A stretch of 64,000 nucleotides of DNA from Pacificibacter marinus (GCF_018860665.1 NZ_JAHKPK010000055.1:62001-126000), one strand, 5' to 3'; counted from the first letter of the stretch, positions 44,963-53,673 are shown. Numbers and translations are program-made. Notes: generated by a model from the letters alone, not told the origin.

Positions 44963-45252
44963 GTGCGCAGCCTGTTGCCATTCATGGCCCGCAAGGGCGT
45001 CGCTGAGATCATCATTTTAGACCCCCTGACTGTCTCCTCTATCTGTTCGCACTGCGTGGTGCCCTCTTTGATGTCGGCGGCGCTGACGGCGGACAGGTCG
45101 GGTTAAACTACACCATCCTGCCCGCGGGCACCCAAGTGAATTTGCAGGGCATGGATGAAATCGAGCAGCCGACAGATGAGGATCTCGTTTTAGAAACCCT
45201 CGGTGAAAGCCGATTCTCAAGAGGTCAAAATGCTGCGCAGCAAATGTTTTGA
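44963..45252 (+). pseudogene. Probable decayed gene remnant downstream of tRNA-Met
   Basis: A coding-like stretch split between two frames. From GTG at 44963 it reads MRSLLPFMARKGVAEIIILD and so on to about 45042. From there a different frame is open to a TGA at 45250-45252, ending with ILPAGTQVNLQGMDEIEQP and then SRFSRGQNAAQQMF. A frameshift near 45040 would join them. No family is recognised. A terminator 50 bp downstream supports a once-transcribed plus-strand gene. Confidence 0.3.
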
Positions 45253-45302
45253 ACCAATGGGTTAAGATCTCGTGATTCGAGCGATCTGCTTATACATTTG
45301 AG

Positions 45303-45336
45303 TGAGGCTGTCGTCGGATCTGCCTCAATGTTTTTT
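45303..45336 (+). terminator. Intrinsic terminator after the decayed gene
   Basis: TGAGGC (45303-45308) pairs with GCCTCA (45322-45327) around a 13-nt loop, followed by TTTTTT (45331-45336). Confidence 0.55.
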
Positions 45337-45462
45337 GAGCGAACAAGCGGCTGCGGTTAAAATCACCACTTCAAAAACCATTAAAACATGTAAAGTGGCA
45401 CTGACCCAAATCTTTAAACAGTTTAAAATCCGCGCCATAAAGTCTTGCAAAGTTTTAAAACT
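45337..45462. other. AT-rich spacer before allA
   Basis: With the remnant, this completes the 600-bp stretch between tRNA-Met and allA. It contains AT-rich repeats of TTTAAA-like sequence but no gene, and is probably the 3' region of the minus-strand allantoin operon. Confidence 0.4.
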
Positions 45463-45948
45463 CTAGGTCTCGCCCGCCATCACCATCCAAGGCACATCAA
45501 AGGTGAACTCTTCCAAATTTGGCGTCTCACCAATGCGGTCGATCACGGCGAACATGCCGTTGCCTGCCAAAGGCGTCAACACTCCGTGCCAAGTGCCACG
45601 GTGAAAGTTGATTGCCTGCGCGCCGTCGGTGATAAACGCCTTTGGTACTGCATCAGGGCCGTCCGAGACGATCACCAAAAACGGATCATCCGACATCGGT
45701 ACAAAGGCTTGTGATCCCTCAGGGTGACGCTCGATCAGATCAAGTTGATAGGGCAGGGATCGCACGTCAGCTTTAAAGATGGAAATGCCCACGCGGGCTT
45801 GCATCACATCGACCTTTGCGCGGTCATGAAACCGTCCGCATTTGCCCGCGTTGATGATCTTGTCCGGTGGGCCACACGCATCCAAAACATCACCGTAGGG
45901 GGCAAAGGCTTCAGCTGTCAAAGGGGTGATGACAATAGCGTTTTTCAT
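45463..45948 (-). CDS. allA: Ureidoglycolate lyase AllA
   Basis: A 161-residue cupin-fold enzyme that splits ureidoglycolate into glyoxylate and urea. Signature segments are ITPLTAEAFAPYGDVLD, ERHPEGSQAFVPM, FHRGTWHGVLTPL and ADV-type beta strands throughout. It is the last gene of the minus-strand purine operon, overlapping allE by 4 bp (ATGA). The urea it produces connects with the urtABCDE importer upstream and with a urease that must lie elsewhere. Confidence 0.94.
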   Translation of the reverse strand: MKNAIVITPLTAEAFAPYGDVLDACGPPDKIINAGKCGRFHDRAKVDVMQARVGISIFKADVRSLPYQLDLIERHPEGSQAFVPMSDDPFLVIVSDGPDAVPKAFITDGAQAINFHRGTWHGVLTPLAGNGMFAVIDRIGETPNLEEFTFDVPWMVMAGET

Positions 45949-46775
45949 CGCCGATGGCCTGCTAGATCAAGCGATACATGACGGTTGACGTCCTTGTACA
46001 AAAGATAGCGAAAGGGCGCGTCGCCTGTGGCAATGCAAGCCTGCGGACAAAAGGCACGCAGCCACATAAAGTCACCGGGGCCGACTTCGACCCAATCTTT
46101 ATTTAACAGATACTTAGCTGTGCCCGACAGCACATAAAGCCCGTGTTCCATCACATGGGTTTCGGCAAAAGGAATGCGCCCACCAGGCAGAATATTGACG
46201 ATATTGACGTGGAAATCATAGCGCAAATCAAAGGGGTCAAAAAAGCGTTGCGTGGCCCAAACGCCATCGCAGTCTGGCATTTCGCTTTTGGGGACTTCCG
46301 TTTCATGCACGGTGAAGGCTTCGAGCGGATTCAGGCTTTGCATATGGTCATAACGTTTGCGGATCCAATGAAAGCCGCAGGGCGCATCTGTGGTGTTCCA
46401 GATTTCCCAAACAGCACCAGCAGGAATATAGGCCAAATGCCCTGCTTTGAGGGTCGAGCGCGCGCCACCTATAGACAGGCGTAGCTCGCCAAAGGCGACA
46501 AAAATAACGGCTTGGGCTTCGCGATCTGGTTCAGGATAGGATGTGCCACCACCGGGGGCCAATTCGACCGCATATTGCGCGAAAGTTTCCGCAAATCCCG
46601 TCATGGGGCGCGCTAAGATCCACATCCGCATGCCGTTCCAGCCAGGTAGGAAACTGGTGACGATATCACGTTGCACACTTGCGGGAATGACGGCGTAAGC
46701 CTCTGTAAAGACTGCGGTACTTTCAGGATTTTCACTTTGTGAGGGCAAGCCGCCGGGGGGGAAGGCGTAGGTCAT
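45945..46775 (-). CDS. allE: (S)-ureidoglycine aminohydrolase AllE
   Basis: A 276-residue bicupin. It hydrolyses ureidoglycine to ureidoglycolate and ammonia, using Mn2+. The two cupin halves are visible around residues 60-130 and 190-260, the second with the metal-site region PFAETHVMEHGLYVLSG. The characteristic LPGWNGMRMWILARP segment (about residues 44-58) is present. It overlaps both neighbours by 4 bp, so puuE-allE-allA are a coupled operon. Confidence 0.92.
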   Translation of the reverse strand: MTYAFPPGGLPSQSENPESTAVFTEAYAVIPASVQRDIVTSFLPGWNGMRMWILARPMTGFAETFAQYAVELAPGGGTSYPEPDREAQAVIFVAFGELRLSIGGARSTLKAGHLAYIPAGAVWEIWNTTDAPCGFHWIRKRYDHMQSLNPLEAFTVHETEVPKSEMPDCDGVWATQRFFDPFDLRYDFHVNIVNILPGGRIPFAETHVMEHGLYVLSGTAKYLLNKDWVEVGPGDFMWLRAFCPQACIATGDAPFRYLLYKDVNRHVSLDLAGHRR

Positions 46776-48217
46776 TTTTGGCTTTCAGATGTGTCAAATA
46801 GGTCGTGCAACCGGTGCCATGCGATGCGTTCCACTTGGGCGCAGGCGGCTGCAAATTCGGTGTCGCGTGAGTGATTTAATCGGGTGTGAAACGCCGATAA
46901 GATCGTGTCCTTGGTATTGTCTTTGACAGCGATGATAAAGGGGAAGCCGAACTTTTCGACATATTGCGCGTTTAAATCTTGAAAGGTTGCACGTTCCGCG
47001 TCGGTCAAGGCATCTAAGCCTGCGGAGGCTTGCTCGGCGGTGCTTTCTGCGGTCAGGCGTTTGGCCGCGGCAAGTTTACCTGCAAGGTCGGGATGGGCTG
47101 TTAAAACACCAAGTTTCTCATCCTGTGAAGCTGAGCGGAACATACGGAACAGCGCAGAGTGGATGCCTGTTGCGCCGTCATGGGCAGGCCCAAGTTCAAG
47201 ATCAAAAGCGCGCTCGGCGATCCAAGGGGAATGTTCATAGATGCTGCCAAACGTGGTTACAAAATCTGTGCGATCCATTTGGCTGGGACGGGTCTTGCGG
47301 ACATGGGGGTGCGTTTGTGCCCAATGTTCGGCGATCTCGACGCGCTTGGGAGTCCAAACGTTTTCAAAGGTTTGGATGTAGTCGATGAATTTTTTCAGCC
47401 CCGCCAATTTGCCAGGGCGTCCGATCAGGCGACAATGCAAGCCGATGGACATCATTTTGGGCGTGTGTTCGTTGCCTTCGGCATAAAGCACATCAAAAGC
47501 GTCTTTGAGATAGGTGTAAAACTGCTCGCCAGTGATATAGCCCGGAGCAGTGGCAAAGCGCATATCGTTGGCCTCGAGTGTATAGGGGATGATCAATTGG
47601 TCGCGTTCGCCGACCTCGATCCAATAGGGCAGGTCGTCGTCATAGGTGTCTGAGATATAATCGAAACCGCCTTCCTCAGCGACAAGGCGCACTGTGTTTT
47701 CCGAGCAACGCCCAGTGTACCAGCCACGGGGACGGGCGCCTGTGACCTCGGTGTGCAGGCGCACGGCCTCTTTGATGGCGGCGCGCTCGTCTGCCTCAGG
47801 CATGTCTTTGTGTTCGACCCATTTTAAACCGTGGCTGGCGATTTCCCAATCGGCCTCTTGCATGGCTGCAACCTGTTCAGGGGACCGTGCGAGCGCTGTT
47901 GCGACGCCATAAATGGTCACCGGAATATCTGCGCCCGTGAACAGGCGGTGCAAGCGCCAAAAGCCCGCGCGCGCGCCGTAATCATAGATGCTTTCCATGT
48001 TCCAATGTCTTTGGCCTTGCCATGGTGCTGCGCCCGCAATGTCGGATAAAAACGCCTCTGATGCCGCATCGCCGTGCAGCACGGAATTTTCGCTGCCCTC
48101 CTCGTAATTCAGCACAAATTGCACCGCGACACGCGCATTGTTCGGCCATTTCGGATCCGGCGCGTTGGGGCCATAGCCGGTCATATTGCGTGGGTAACGA
48201 GACAGTTTTTGTTGCAT
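46772..48217 (-). CDS. puuE: Bifunctional PuuE allantoinase - UraD (OHCU decarboxylase) fusion
   Basis: A 481-residue fusion. Residues 1-310 or so are a PuuE-type polysaccharide-deacetylase-fold allantoinase (RYPRNMTGYG, NYEEGSE, SHGLKWVEH, GWYTGRCSENT, GLHCRLIGRPGK). Residues about 315-475 are an OHCU decarboxylase: FVTTFGSIYEHSPWIAERA contains the catalytic His of EHSPW, and FGFPFIIAVK is the second signature. It therefore performs two steps, OHCU to S-allantoin and allantoin to allantoate. This fusion is known in Proteobacteria. It is divergent from hiuH across 152 bp. Confidence 0.95.
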   Translation of the reverse strand: MQQKLSRYPRNMTGYGPNAPDPKWPNNARVAVQFVLNYEEGSENSVLHGDAASEAFLSDIAGAAPWQGQRHWNMESIYDYGARAGFWRLHRLFTGADIPVTIYGVATALARSPEQVAAMQEADWEIASHGLKWVEHKDMPEADERAAIKEAVRLHTEVTGARPRGWYTGRCSENTVRLVAEEGGFDYISDTYDDDLPYWIEVGERDQLIIPYTLEANDMRFATAPGYITGEQFYTYLKDAFDVLYAEGNEHTPKMMSIGLHCRLIGRPGKLAGLKKFIDYIQTFENVWTPKRVEIAEHWAQTHPHVRKTRPSQMDRTDFVTTFGSIYEHSPWIAERAFDLELGPAHDGATGIHSALFRMFRSASQDEKLGVLTAHPDLAGKLAAAKRLTAESTAEQASAGLDALTDAERATFQDLNAQYVEKFGFPFIIAVKDNTKDTILSAFHTRLNHSRDTEFAAACAQVERIAWHRLHDLFDTSESQK

Positions 48218-48369
48218 TTTGAGAGGCTTTCAAAATTTTTGACTAATTGATAGGCTTTTCGCCTCTTTTACTACCGTTTCTTCCCTAAGGTCTGCAAAAG
48301 ATTGATTGCGCAAGAGCCGTCTTTCCGACAGCTTAAAGTCAAATAGCGAATAAATTGAGCATATAACCT

Positions 48370-48729
48370 ATGACTTCCGGATATTTGACGACACATGTTC
48401 TCGACACAGCGCTTGGTTTGCCTGCGGGTGGCCTTAGGGTCGAACTGTTTGCCTTGGACGGGGACAGTCGGGTCAAGCTGGTCGAGATGATCACCAATGA
48501 CGATGGGCGTACCGACAGTCCAATTTTACCCAAAGGTGATTTTCAATGTGGCGCGTATGAGTTGGTGTTTCATGCTGGCGATTATCTGCGCGCTCAAGGC
48601 ACTACGCAGCCTGAGCCATTTTTCTTAGACATCATCCCAATCCGCTTTGGCATAAACGATATGGCGTCGCACTATCACGTCCCGCTTTTGCTGTCGCCGT
48701 TTGGATTTTCAACATACCGCGGGAGCTAA
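48370..48729 (+). CDS. hiuH: 5-hydroxyisourate hydrolase
   Basis: A 119-residue transthyretin-like enzyme that turns 5-hydroxyisourate into OHCU. The N-terminal LTTHVLDTALGLPA and the C-terminal tetrapeptide YRGS are diagnostic, as is HYHVPLLLSP with the active-site His. It lies 3 bp upstream of puuD, which makes its substrate. Confidence 0.96.
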   Translation: MTSGYLTTHVLDTALGLPAGGLRVELFALDGDSRVKLVEMITNDDGRTDSPILPKGDFQCGAYELVFHAGDYLRAQGTTQPEPFFLDIIPIRFGINDMASHYHVPLLLSPFGFSTYRGS

Positions 48730-48732
48730 CAA

Positions 48733-49965
48733 ATGATTTATCCGATTTTAATGGAATGGTTGGAATTCGCGGTGCGTTGGCTGCATGTCGTCACGGCGAT
48801 CGCATGGATAGGATCATCGTTTTACTTTATCGCTTTGGACTTGGGTCTGCGCCCTTCAACCGACGGTCGCAAAGGCGTTCATGGTGAGGAATGGCAGGTA
48901 CACGGTGGCGGATTTTACTTTATTCAAAAGTACTTGATCGCCCCAGAACGGATGCCAGAGGATCTGATTTGGTTCAAATGGGAAAGCTACGCGACATGGC
49001 TGTCGGGCGCTGCTTTGATGGTCCTTGTCTATTACCTTGGGGCCGAATTGTATTTGGTTGATCCCAATGTGTTAGAGATGCCGATTTGGGCTGGTATCGC
49101 GATTTCCATCGGGTCTTTGCTATTCGGTTGGATTGCTTACGATCTTATTTGTAAAAGTAAATTTGGCGACGATAACACGCGATTGATGATCTTGTTGTAT
49201 GTGATCCTTGTGGTCATGGCATGGGGCTATACGCAGGTGTTCTCAGGGCGTGCCGCGCTTTTGCATTTGGGGGCCTTTACGGCGACGATCATGACAGCGA
49301 ATGTGTTTATGGTGATCATGCCAAACCAACGTATCGTGGTGAAGGACCTGAAAGAAGGCCGCACGCCGGATGCGAAATACGGCAAGATCGCCAAGCAACG
49401 CTCAACCCATAACAACTATCTGACCTTGCCTGTGCTTTTCATGATGTTGTCCAATCACTACCCCTTGGCCTTTGCATCCCAGTACAATTGGCTGATCGCG
49501 GCACTGGTGTTTTTGATGGGCGTGACCATTCGGCACTTTTTCAACACCATGCACAAACGCGAAGGCATGTTGTGGTGGACTTGGGGTTTAACGGCGGCTC
49601 TGTTTGTGGCGGTGATTTGGTTGTCAACAATTGGGATTTACAACCAAGACAGCGGCGATGATGATCTGTCTCAACTAGGCCCCGTGGCGCAGCGCTTTGC
49701 CAGCGCAGACGGGTTTGAGGATGTGCATGAACTGGTGCTGGGCAACTGCTCCATGTGCCATGCGGTTGAGCCTGCATGGGATGGCATGGCGTCGCCCCCG
49801 AAAGGTGTCGTGTTGGAAACGGCGCAGCAAGTGGCCACCCATGCACGCGAGATCTGGCTTCAGGCTGGGGCAACTCACGCGATGCCCCCTGCGAACCTCA
49901 CCTATATGGAAGACGAGAGCCGCGCGATGATCCGCAAATGGTACGAGGCAGGTTTGAAGGGGTGA
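48733..49965 (+). CDS. puuD: Urate hydroxylase PuuD with C-terminal cytochrome c domain
   Basis: A 410-residue membrane-bound urate oxidase of the PuuD type. About eight to nine helices form the DUF989 domain (RWLHVVTAIAWIGSSFYFIA with its His near the N-terminus). The C-terminal periplasmic domain carries a c-type heme site C339-x2-C342-H343 in CSMCH. The family oxidises urate to 5-hydroxyisourate and passes electrons to the respiratory chain rather than to O2 directly. It explains the absence of a soluble uricase here. Confidence 0.95.
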   Translation: MIYPILMEWLEFAVRWLHVVTAIAWIGSSFYFIALDLGLRPSTDGRKGVHGEEWQVHGGGFYFIQKYLIAPERMPEDLIWFKWESYATWLSGAALMVLVYYLGAELYLVDPNVLEMPIWAGIAISIGSLLFGWIAYDLICKSKFGDDNTRLMILLYVILVVMAWGYTQVFSGRAALLHLGAFTATIMTANVFMVIMPNQRIVVKDLKEGRTPDAKYGKIAKQRSTHNNYLTLPVLFMMLSNHYPLAFASQYNWLIAALVFLMGVTIRHFFNTMHKREGMLWWTWGLTAALFVAVIWLSTIGIYNQDSGDDDLSQLGPVAQRFASADGFEDVHELVLGNCSMCHAVEPAWDGMASPPKGVVLETAQQVATHAREIWLQAGATHAMPPANLTYMEDESRAMIRKWYEAGLKG

Positions 49966-50068
49966 CACGCTTTGTGGGGAGCGCTTGTGCACTAAGGTGG
50001 CGCTTTGAGAAACTTGCTCGACGTGCGGTTGACGTATAAGCTCGTGGCCTTTTGAAGGAGGAAAAATA

Positions 50069-50383
50069 GTGATCGAATTTGACGAAAGTATCGTGACAAG
50101 CGAATTCACCCCGCTGAGTGAAAGCGAAGTAGAAAATTTGAGGACTGAGCTAGAGTTTGCCAAGCAAGGTCTCTTCTCTATGGGGGAGAGGATGTCTGAA
50201 TTGAAGAACCTCGGCTATAGAATAGCGTTTAACAGTAACTTCCCTCAGTATTTGAGAGCTACGCCTGTACGTAGTGGCGGTGGAGCAATCATAGCAGCAG
50301 GTATGGACCACTTTATTTTTCAACTGCCAGGTCAACCTAGAATGGCGGTGCCATATGGGATAATCTTGCTGCAGCTACCTTAA
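50069..50383 (+). CDS. Hypothetical protein, GTG start with strong ribosome binding site
   Basis: A 104-residue protein from a GTG preceded by an ideal AAGGAGG 7 nt upstream, which is the main support that it is real. The product is soluble, acidic at the N-terminus (VENLRTELEFAKQG reads as an amphipathic helix) and hydrophobic at the end. No domain is recognised. The codon use and AT content look less typical than neighbouring genes, which may indicate recent acquisition. It is between puuD and convergent galM. Confidence 0.5.
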   Translation: MIEFDESIVTSEFTPLSESEVENLRTELEFAKQGLFSMGERMSELKNLGYRIAFNSNFPQYLRATPVRSGGGAIIAAGMDHFIFQLPGQPRMAVPYGIILLQLP

Positions 50384-50435
50384 TCGAGGGGCTAATAAAT
50401 TACTTTATTTATGGTAAATGAACCATTGAACCAGC

Positions 50436-51440
50436 CTAAGGTTGACATAGGTTTAGGCGCGTAAACGTCCAGTTTGTGACCTGCTGATAAGTCTCACCTG
50501 CGCGCAGCATGCAAGACGGAAAACCTGTCTGATTGGGCGCGTCTGGCCAGCGTTGTGCCTCTAGCGCGATGCCGGAATGTGGCGCATAGGGTGCACCGTT
50601 ATGGCCTTTGAATTCACCAGATGAAATGGGCCAAGCGTCAAAGACTTGCAGGCCCACCTCTGTGGTTTGCATCACCATCGTCACGCCGTTTTGTCCGGTC
50701 AATGTGCAGGCGGGTTTGAGAACGCCTTCATCGCCTTTCAGGCAAAAATTATGATCAAGTCGTTGTCTGTGCTTCGGGTCCATGACGGTGGCTTCGCGCA
50801 GGTCAAATCCTGTACCGTCAACGGTTGCAATACCCGTGGGAATGCAGGCGGCATCAATGGGCACATAGCTGTCGGCGGGCACGGTCAGTATATGGCCGTC
50901 AATGGTGGTGGACCCATCCAAATTCCAATAGGAATGATTGGCAATATTGATCAGCGTGTCGGCATCTGTGGTGGCCGAAATCTCAAGTGTTAGCTGGGCG
51001 GCCTCGGAAATTGTAAAGCGGGCGGTTATCACCCTATGACCCGGGTAACCGTCTTTGCCATCTGTCAGCACAAGCTCAAGCGTCACACTGTCGGTGCTTT
51101 GCGCTAAGACCGTCCAGACCTCTTGATGGATGCCACGGGGGCCACCGTGTAAAGATGTCGTGCCTTCATTGGCCACCAGTTGCAGCATTTGTCCGTTGAG
51201 TGGAGCAGAGGCATTGCTGATGCGGTTGGCAAGCGGCCCGACCAATGCGCCAAAGTATAACAGATCAGCCTCGTAAGCCTGCAAGCTGTCGCTGCCCAAG
51301 GTGAGACTATGGGGCACGCCTTGCAGGTGGAGGCTGTGAAGCGTGGCGCCGAATGTCAAAATGGTTGCTGTCAGGTCGTTTTTGGCTATTGTGATGGCCT
51401 CAACCGTTTGGCCGTTTCGCGTGGTGCCAAAGGCGGTCAT
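50436..51440 (-). CDS. galM: Aldose 1-epimerase (mutarotase)
   Basis: A 334-residue galactose mutarotase family enzyme; it interconverts alpha and beta anomers. Active-site segments are present: LVGPLANRISNA with the substrate-binding Asn-Arg, LHGGPRGIHQEVW with the first His, IANHSYWNLDG with the catalytic His, and the C-terminal Glu region SGIALEAQRWPDAPNQ. The start codon overlaps the lactonase stop by one base. Last gene of a three-gene sugar operon. Confidence 0.93.
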   Translation of the reverse strand: MTAFGTTRNGQTVEAITIAKNDLTATILTFGATLHSLHLQGVPHSLTLGSDSLQAYEADLLYFGALVGPLANRISNASAPLNGQMLQLVANEGTTSLHGGPRGIHQEVWTVLAQSTDSVTLELVLTDGKDGYPGHRVITARFTISEAAQLTLEISATTDADTLINIANHSYWNLDGSTTIDGHILTVPADSYVPIDAACIPTGIATVDGTGFDLREATVMDPKHRQRLDHNFCLKGDEGVLKPACTLTGQNGVTMVMQTTEVGLQVFDAWPISSGEFKGHNGAPYAPHSGIALEAQRWPDAPNQTGFPSCMLRAGETYQQVTNWTFTRLNLCQP

Positions 51441-52291
51441 TACAAGATCACCTGATGTTCTGTCTGGCCCTTGGCGACATTTTCAACGCAAAATACATGC
51501 CCGTGCAGATCGCTTTTCTCAAGATCAGCATCACAGAGACCTTGTTGCGCTGAGGTGACAAACAGGGTGGTGCCATCAGCGCCGCCAAAGGCAGGGCAAG
51601 AGCTTTGCGCACCGCCCACCTCGATATGATGCTGCAATACCCCATCAGGGGCGTAACAGGCCACGCGGTAGCTGCCCCATTGCGCGTTCCACAGGTTGCC
51701 ATCCGCATCGACAACAGACCCGTCTGGGTGGTTGGCATCTTTGACAAATAGGTCCGCTTTGCCTACGGGCCAGCCGTCATCATCCAAATTGAGGCGCATG
51801 ATTTTATCGGTTGCTGTGTCGGCGTAATAGGCGTGCTGTCCATCAGGGGAAAAGCAAATGGAATTGGGGATAGTAAGATTACTAACAACCTTGCGCAAAG
51901 CGCCGTCAAAATACCGGTAAATCGCGCCAGCTTTGGCTTCGGCATTTTTGCCTATGGTGCCAATCCAAAACCCGCCAAAGGGGTCTGCACGCCCATCGTT
52001 TGAACGGGTCGCGGGATTGTCTGCTTCCAAAGCGCAAATGAATTCCGTGTCGCCGGTTTCGATGTCAAAGGCCTGCAAACACGTCTCTGACGCCATAAGC
52101 AAAGTGTTGTGATCGACCCAACCTGCGGCGGAAACATGTTCGTCGAACTGCCATGTGACCTGTGCGCCATCCGACATTGTGTGCAGGCACATGCCGATGA
52201 TATCGAACCAGAATAATTGGTTGCGGGTTGGGTGCCAAATCGGCCCTTCGCCAAGCTCCGATTTCGTATCGCTGTAAACGGTATAGCTCAT
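51440..52291 (-). CDS. SMP-30/gluconolactonase family sugar lactone hydrolase
   Basis: A 283-residue six-bladed beta-propeller lactonase. Metal-binding residues are in LGEGPIWHPTRNQLFW (Glu), RSNDGRADPFGGFWIG (Asn and neighbours), NSICFSPDGQHAYYAD (Asn) and HPDGSVVDADGNLWNAQW (Asp). It opens an aldonolactone from sugar oxidation. Between dgoK and galM, galactono- or arabinono-lactone is the likely substrate, but that is inferred from context. Confidence 0.9.
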   Translation of the reverse strand: MSYTVYSDTKSELGEGPIWHPTRNQLFWFDIIGMCLHTMSDGAQVTWQFDEHVSAAGWVDHNTLLMASETCLQAFDIETGDTEFICALEADNPATRSNDGRADPFGGFWIGTIGKNAEAKAGAIYRYFDGALRKVVSNLTIPNSICFSPDGQHAYYADTATDKIMRLNLDDDGWPVGKADLFVKDANHPDGSVVDADGNLWNAQWGSYRVACYAPDGVLQHHIEVGGAQSSCPAFGGADGTTLFVTSAQQGLCDADLEKSDLHGHVFCVENVAKGQTEHQVIL

Positions 52292-52294
52292 AGA

Positions 52295-53194
52295 TTACTC
52301 CAAAATGCTGGCGCGGGCGGACTTGAGCCCAGCGAGTGTCATGTCCGTCGAATCCGTGCGCTGGGCGATGATACCTTGGGATTTCAGCGCGGTCGCGTAT
52401 AGATCAGTCAATCCATCAGCGCCAATCAATGCCACCATTTGCCCCAACCAATAGGGTTTGGCCGCCGCAAGTTCCGCACCAATCAACAGGCCAGACAGAC
52501 GTGCTTTGCCTGCGCCGCCGTTCAGCCCATGTAACAGGTCTTCGGCACGTAGGGAAAACAATTTGGCGCAAATGCGTTCAGGTCGAGAAAGACTGTCTGA
52601 CACAGCGTCATCAAAAGCTGTGTCATCCCAAATGCCGTCGCGCAGGCTGTGTTTCAACACGCTGTGTTGAGATAAAAACGCAAAGAGTTCGCCGGTCATA
52701 AAGCTTTGGAAGGACACCACTTCACCCGCGCTGACATGCGCCCATTTTGTGTGGGTGCCAGGCAGGCAGATGATGCCATCAAATTTCGGAAATTCGGCTT
52801 GAAAGCCTGCGATCTGAGTTTCCTCGCCACGCATCACATCCGCAGGGGTGTTTTGCGACAGGCCTGAGACAATATGCACGTTAATCCGTGGATCTGCCGT
52901 TGGGGCCTTGGTCAGGCTCGCGCTGATCGGCAAGCACGGAACGCTGGCGTAAGGGGCTTCAACCCAACCTTGGCGCGCGCCAATCATGCCGCAGGCGATG
53001 ATCTGGACAGGCAGGCGCGCGTTTTCCAGCCATGGCGTGATGAGTTCAAGCAGCGTGCTTTCAAACGCAGCAGGTGTCACTGTTCCCATGCCTTTGGCGC
53101 ATTGTGCGTCGGCCAAGACCGTATCATCCGCCCCCATTGCCCAAGCGCGCAAAGATGAGGTTCCCCAGTCAACGGCAATCCAGTCGGTGTTCAC
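52295..53194 (-). CDS. dgoK: 2-dehydro-3-deoxygalactonokinase
   Basis: A 299-residue DgoK-family kinase of the ASKHA fold. It phosphorylates KDGal for aldol cleavage. The phosphate-binding N-terminus IAVDWGTSSLRAWAM (about residues 6-20), CGMIGARQGWVEAPY, and CLPGTHTKWAHV are characteristic. First gene of a dgoK-lactonase-galM operon. The partner aldolase (DgoA), dehydrogenase, dehydratase and transporter are not in the window. Confidence 0.93.
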   Translation of the reverse strand: MNTDWIAVDWGTSSLRAWAMGADDTVLADAQCAKGMGTVTPAAFESTLLELITPWLENARLPVQIIACGMIGARQGWVEAPYASVPCLPISASLTKAPTADPRINVHIVSGLSQNTPADVMRGEETQIAGFQAEFPKFDGIICLPGTHTKWAHVSAGEVVSFQSFMTGELFAFLSQHSVLKHSLRDGIWDDTAFDDAVSDSLSRPERICAKLFSLRAEDLLHGLNGGAGKARLSGLLIGAELAAAKPYWLGQMVALIGADGLTDLYATALKSQGIIAQRTDSTDMTLAGLKSARASILE

Positions 53195-53579
53195 CTATAC
53201 GTCTCCTTTGGCAATCAAAAGTCTTACTGTTGGACGCAAGCGTTATCGCCAACAGTCTGTCGGTATGCAATGGCAAGTTTGCTCCTGTGGTTTGAGGGAG
53301 ATGTCGCAACACTTTGATTATTTTGGAAAGATGGAGCGTTTATCGTGACATATCTCACAGGTTCGTTTGATGCAGCCTCCCGAATTGGTCCCGCGTGGTA
53401 CTCTCATCGCTTTGCGGCGCTAAATGCCGCGTTCTTCGATTGATTTGATTACGTCGTCCGTCGTCAATCAGGGGATTTACAGTAAGTGTTTTGAGGGGGG
53501 CGCTTTGCATTCAAGTAATTGAAATTATTTATTTAACTTGATTACTGGGTTTGGTTTTTATTTGAGTGGTTTCCTTGCA
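53195..53579. other. Intergenic region between dgoK and the heme locus
   Basis: About 480 bp separate dgoK from the first heme-locus ORF. The first 385 bp hold the dgoK promoter region and AT-rich sequence (around 53520-53570) and no gene I can support; a 73-codon frame at 53538-53759 is rejected. The remainder holds the promoter at 53580-53608. Confidence 0.5.
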
Positions 53580-53608
53580 TTGACATTTCCGACTAATTTA
53601 GTCAGAAT
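53580..53608 (+). promoter_or_regulatory. Promoter with iron-box-like palindrome ahead of the hemP locus
   Basis: TTGACA (53580-53585) and CAGAAT (53603-53608), spaced 17 bp, resemble a sigma-70 promoter. The spacer contains GACTAATTTAGTC (53591-53603), an almost perfect palindrome with CTAA/TTAG arms. It resembles the iron-rhodo-box type of site predicted upstream of iron genes in Rhodobacterales. A repressor bound here would block RNA polymerase under iron-replete conditions. The match is from memory and the regulator (Irr, RirA, Fur/Mur or IscR) is undetermined. Confidence 0.55.
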
Positions 53609-53673
53609 GTGTGAAATCGGTCCCAGCCACCCTCAATGGAAAGCCCAGACCATAACCATTAAGGAGAAATGTC

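Noticed and set aside
45017-45220. A minus-strand 67-codon frame near the tRNA
   Set aside because: The product is Arg/His/Pro-rich and looks like antisense noise opposite the decayed plus-strand coding sequence.
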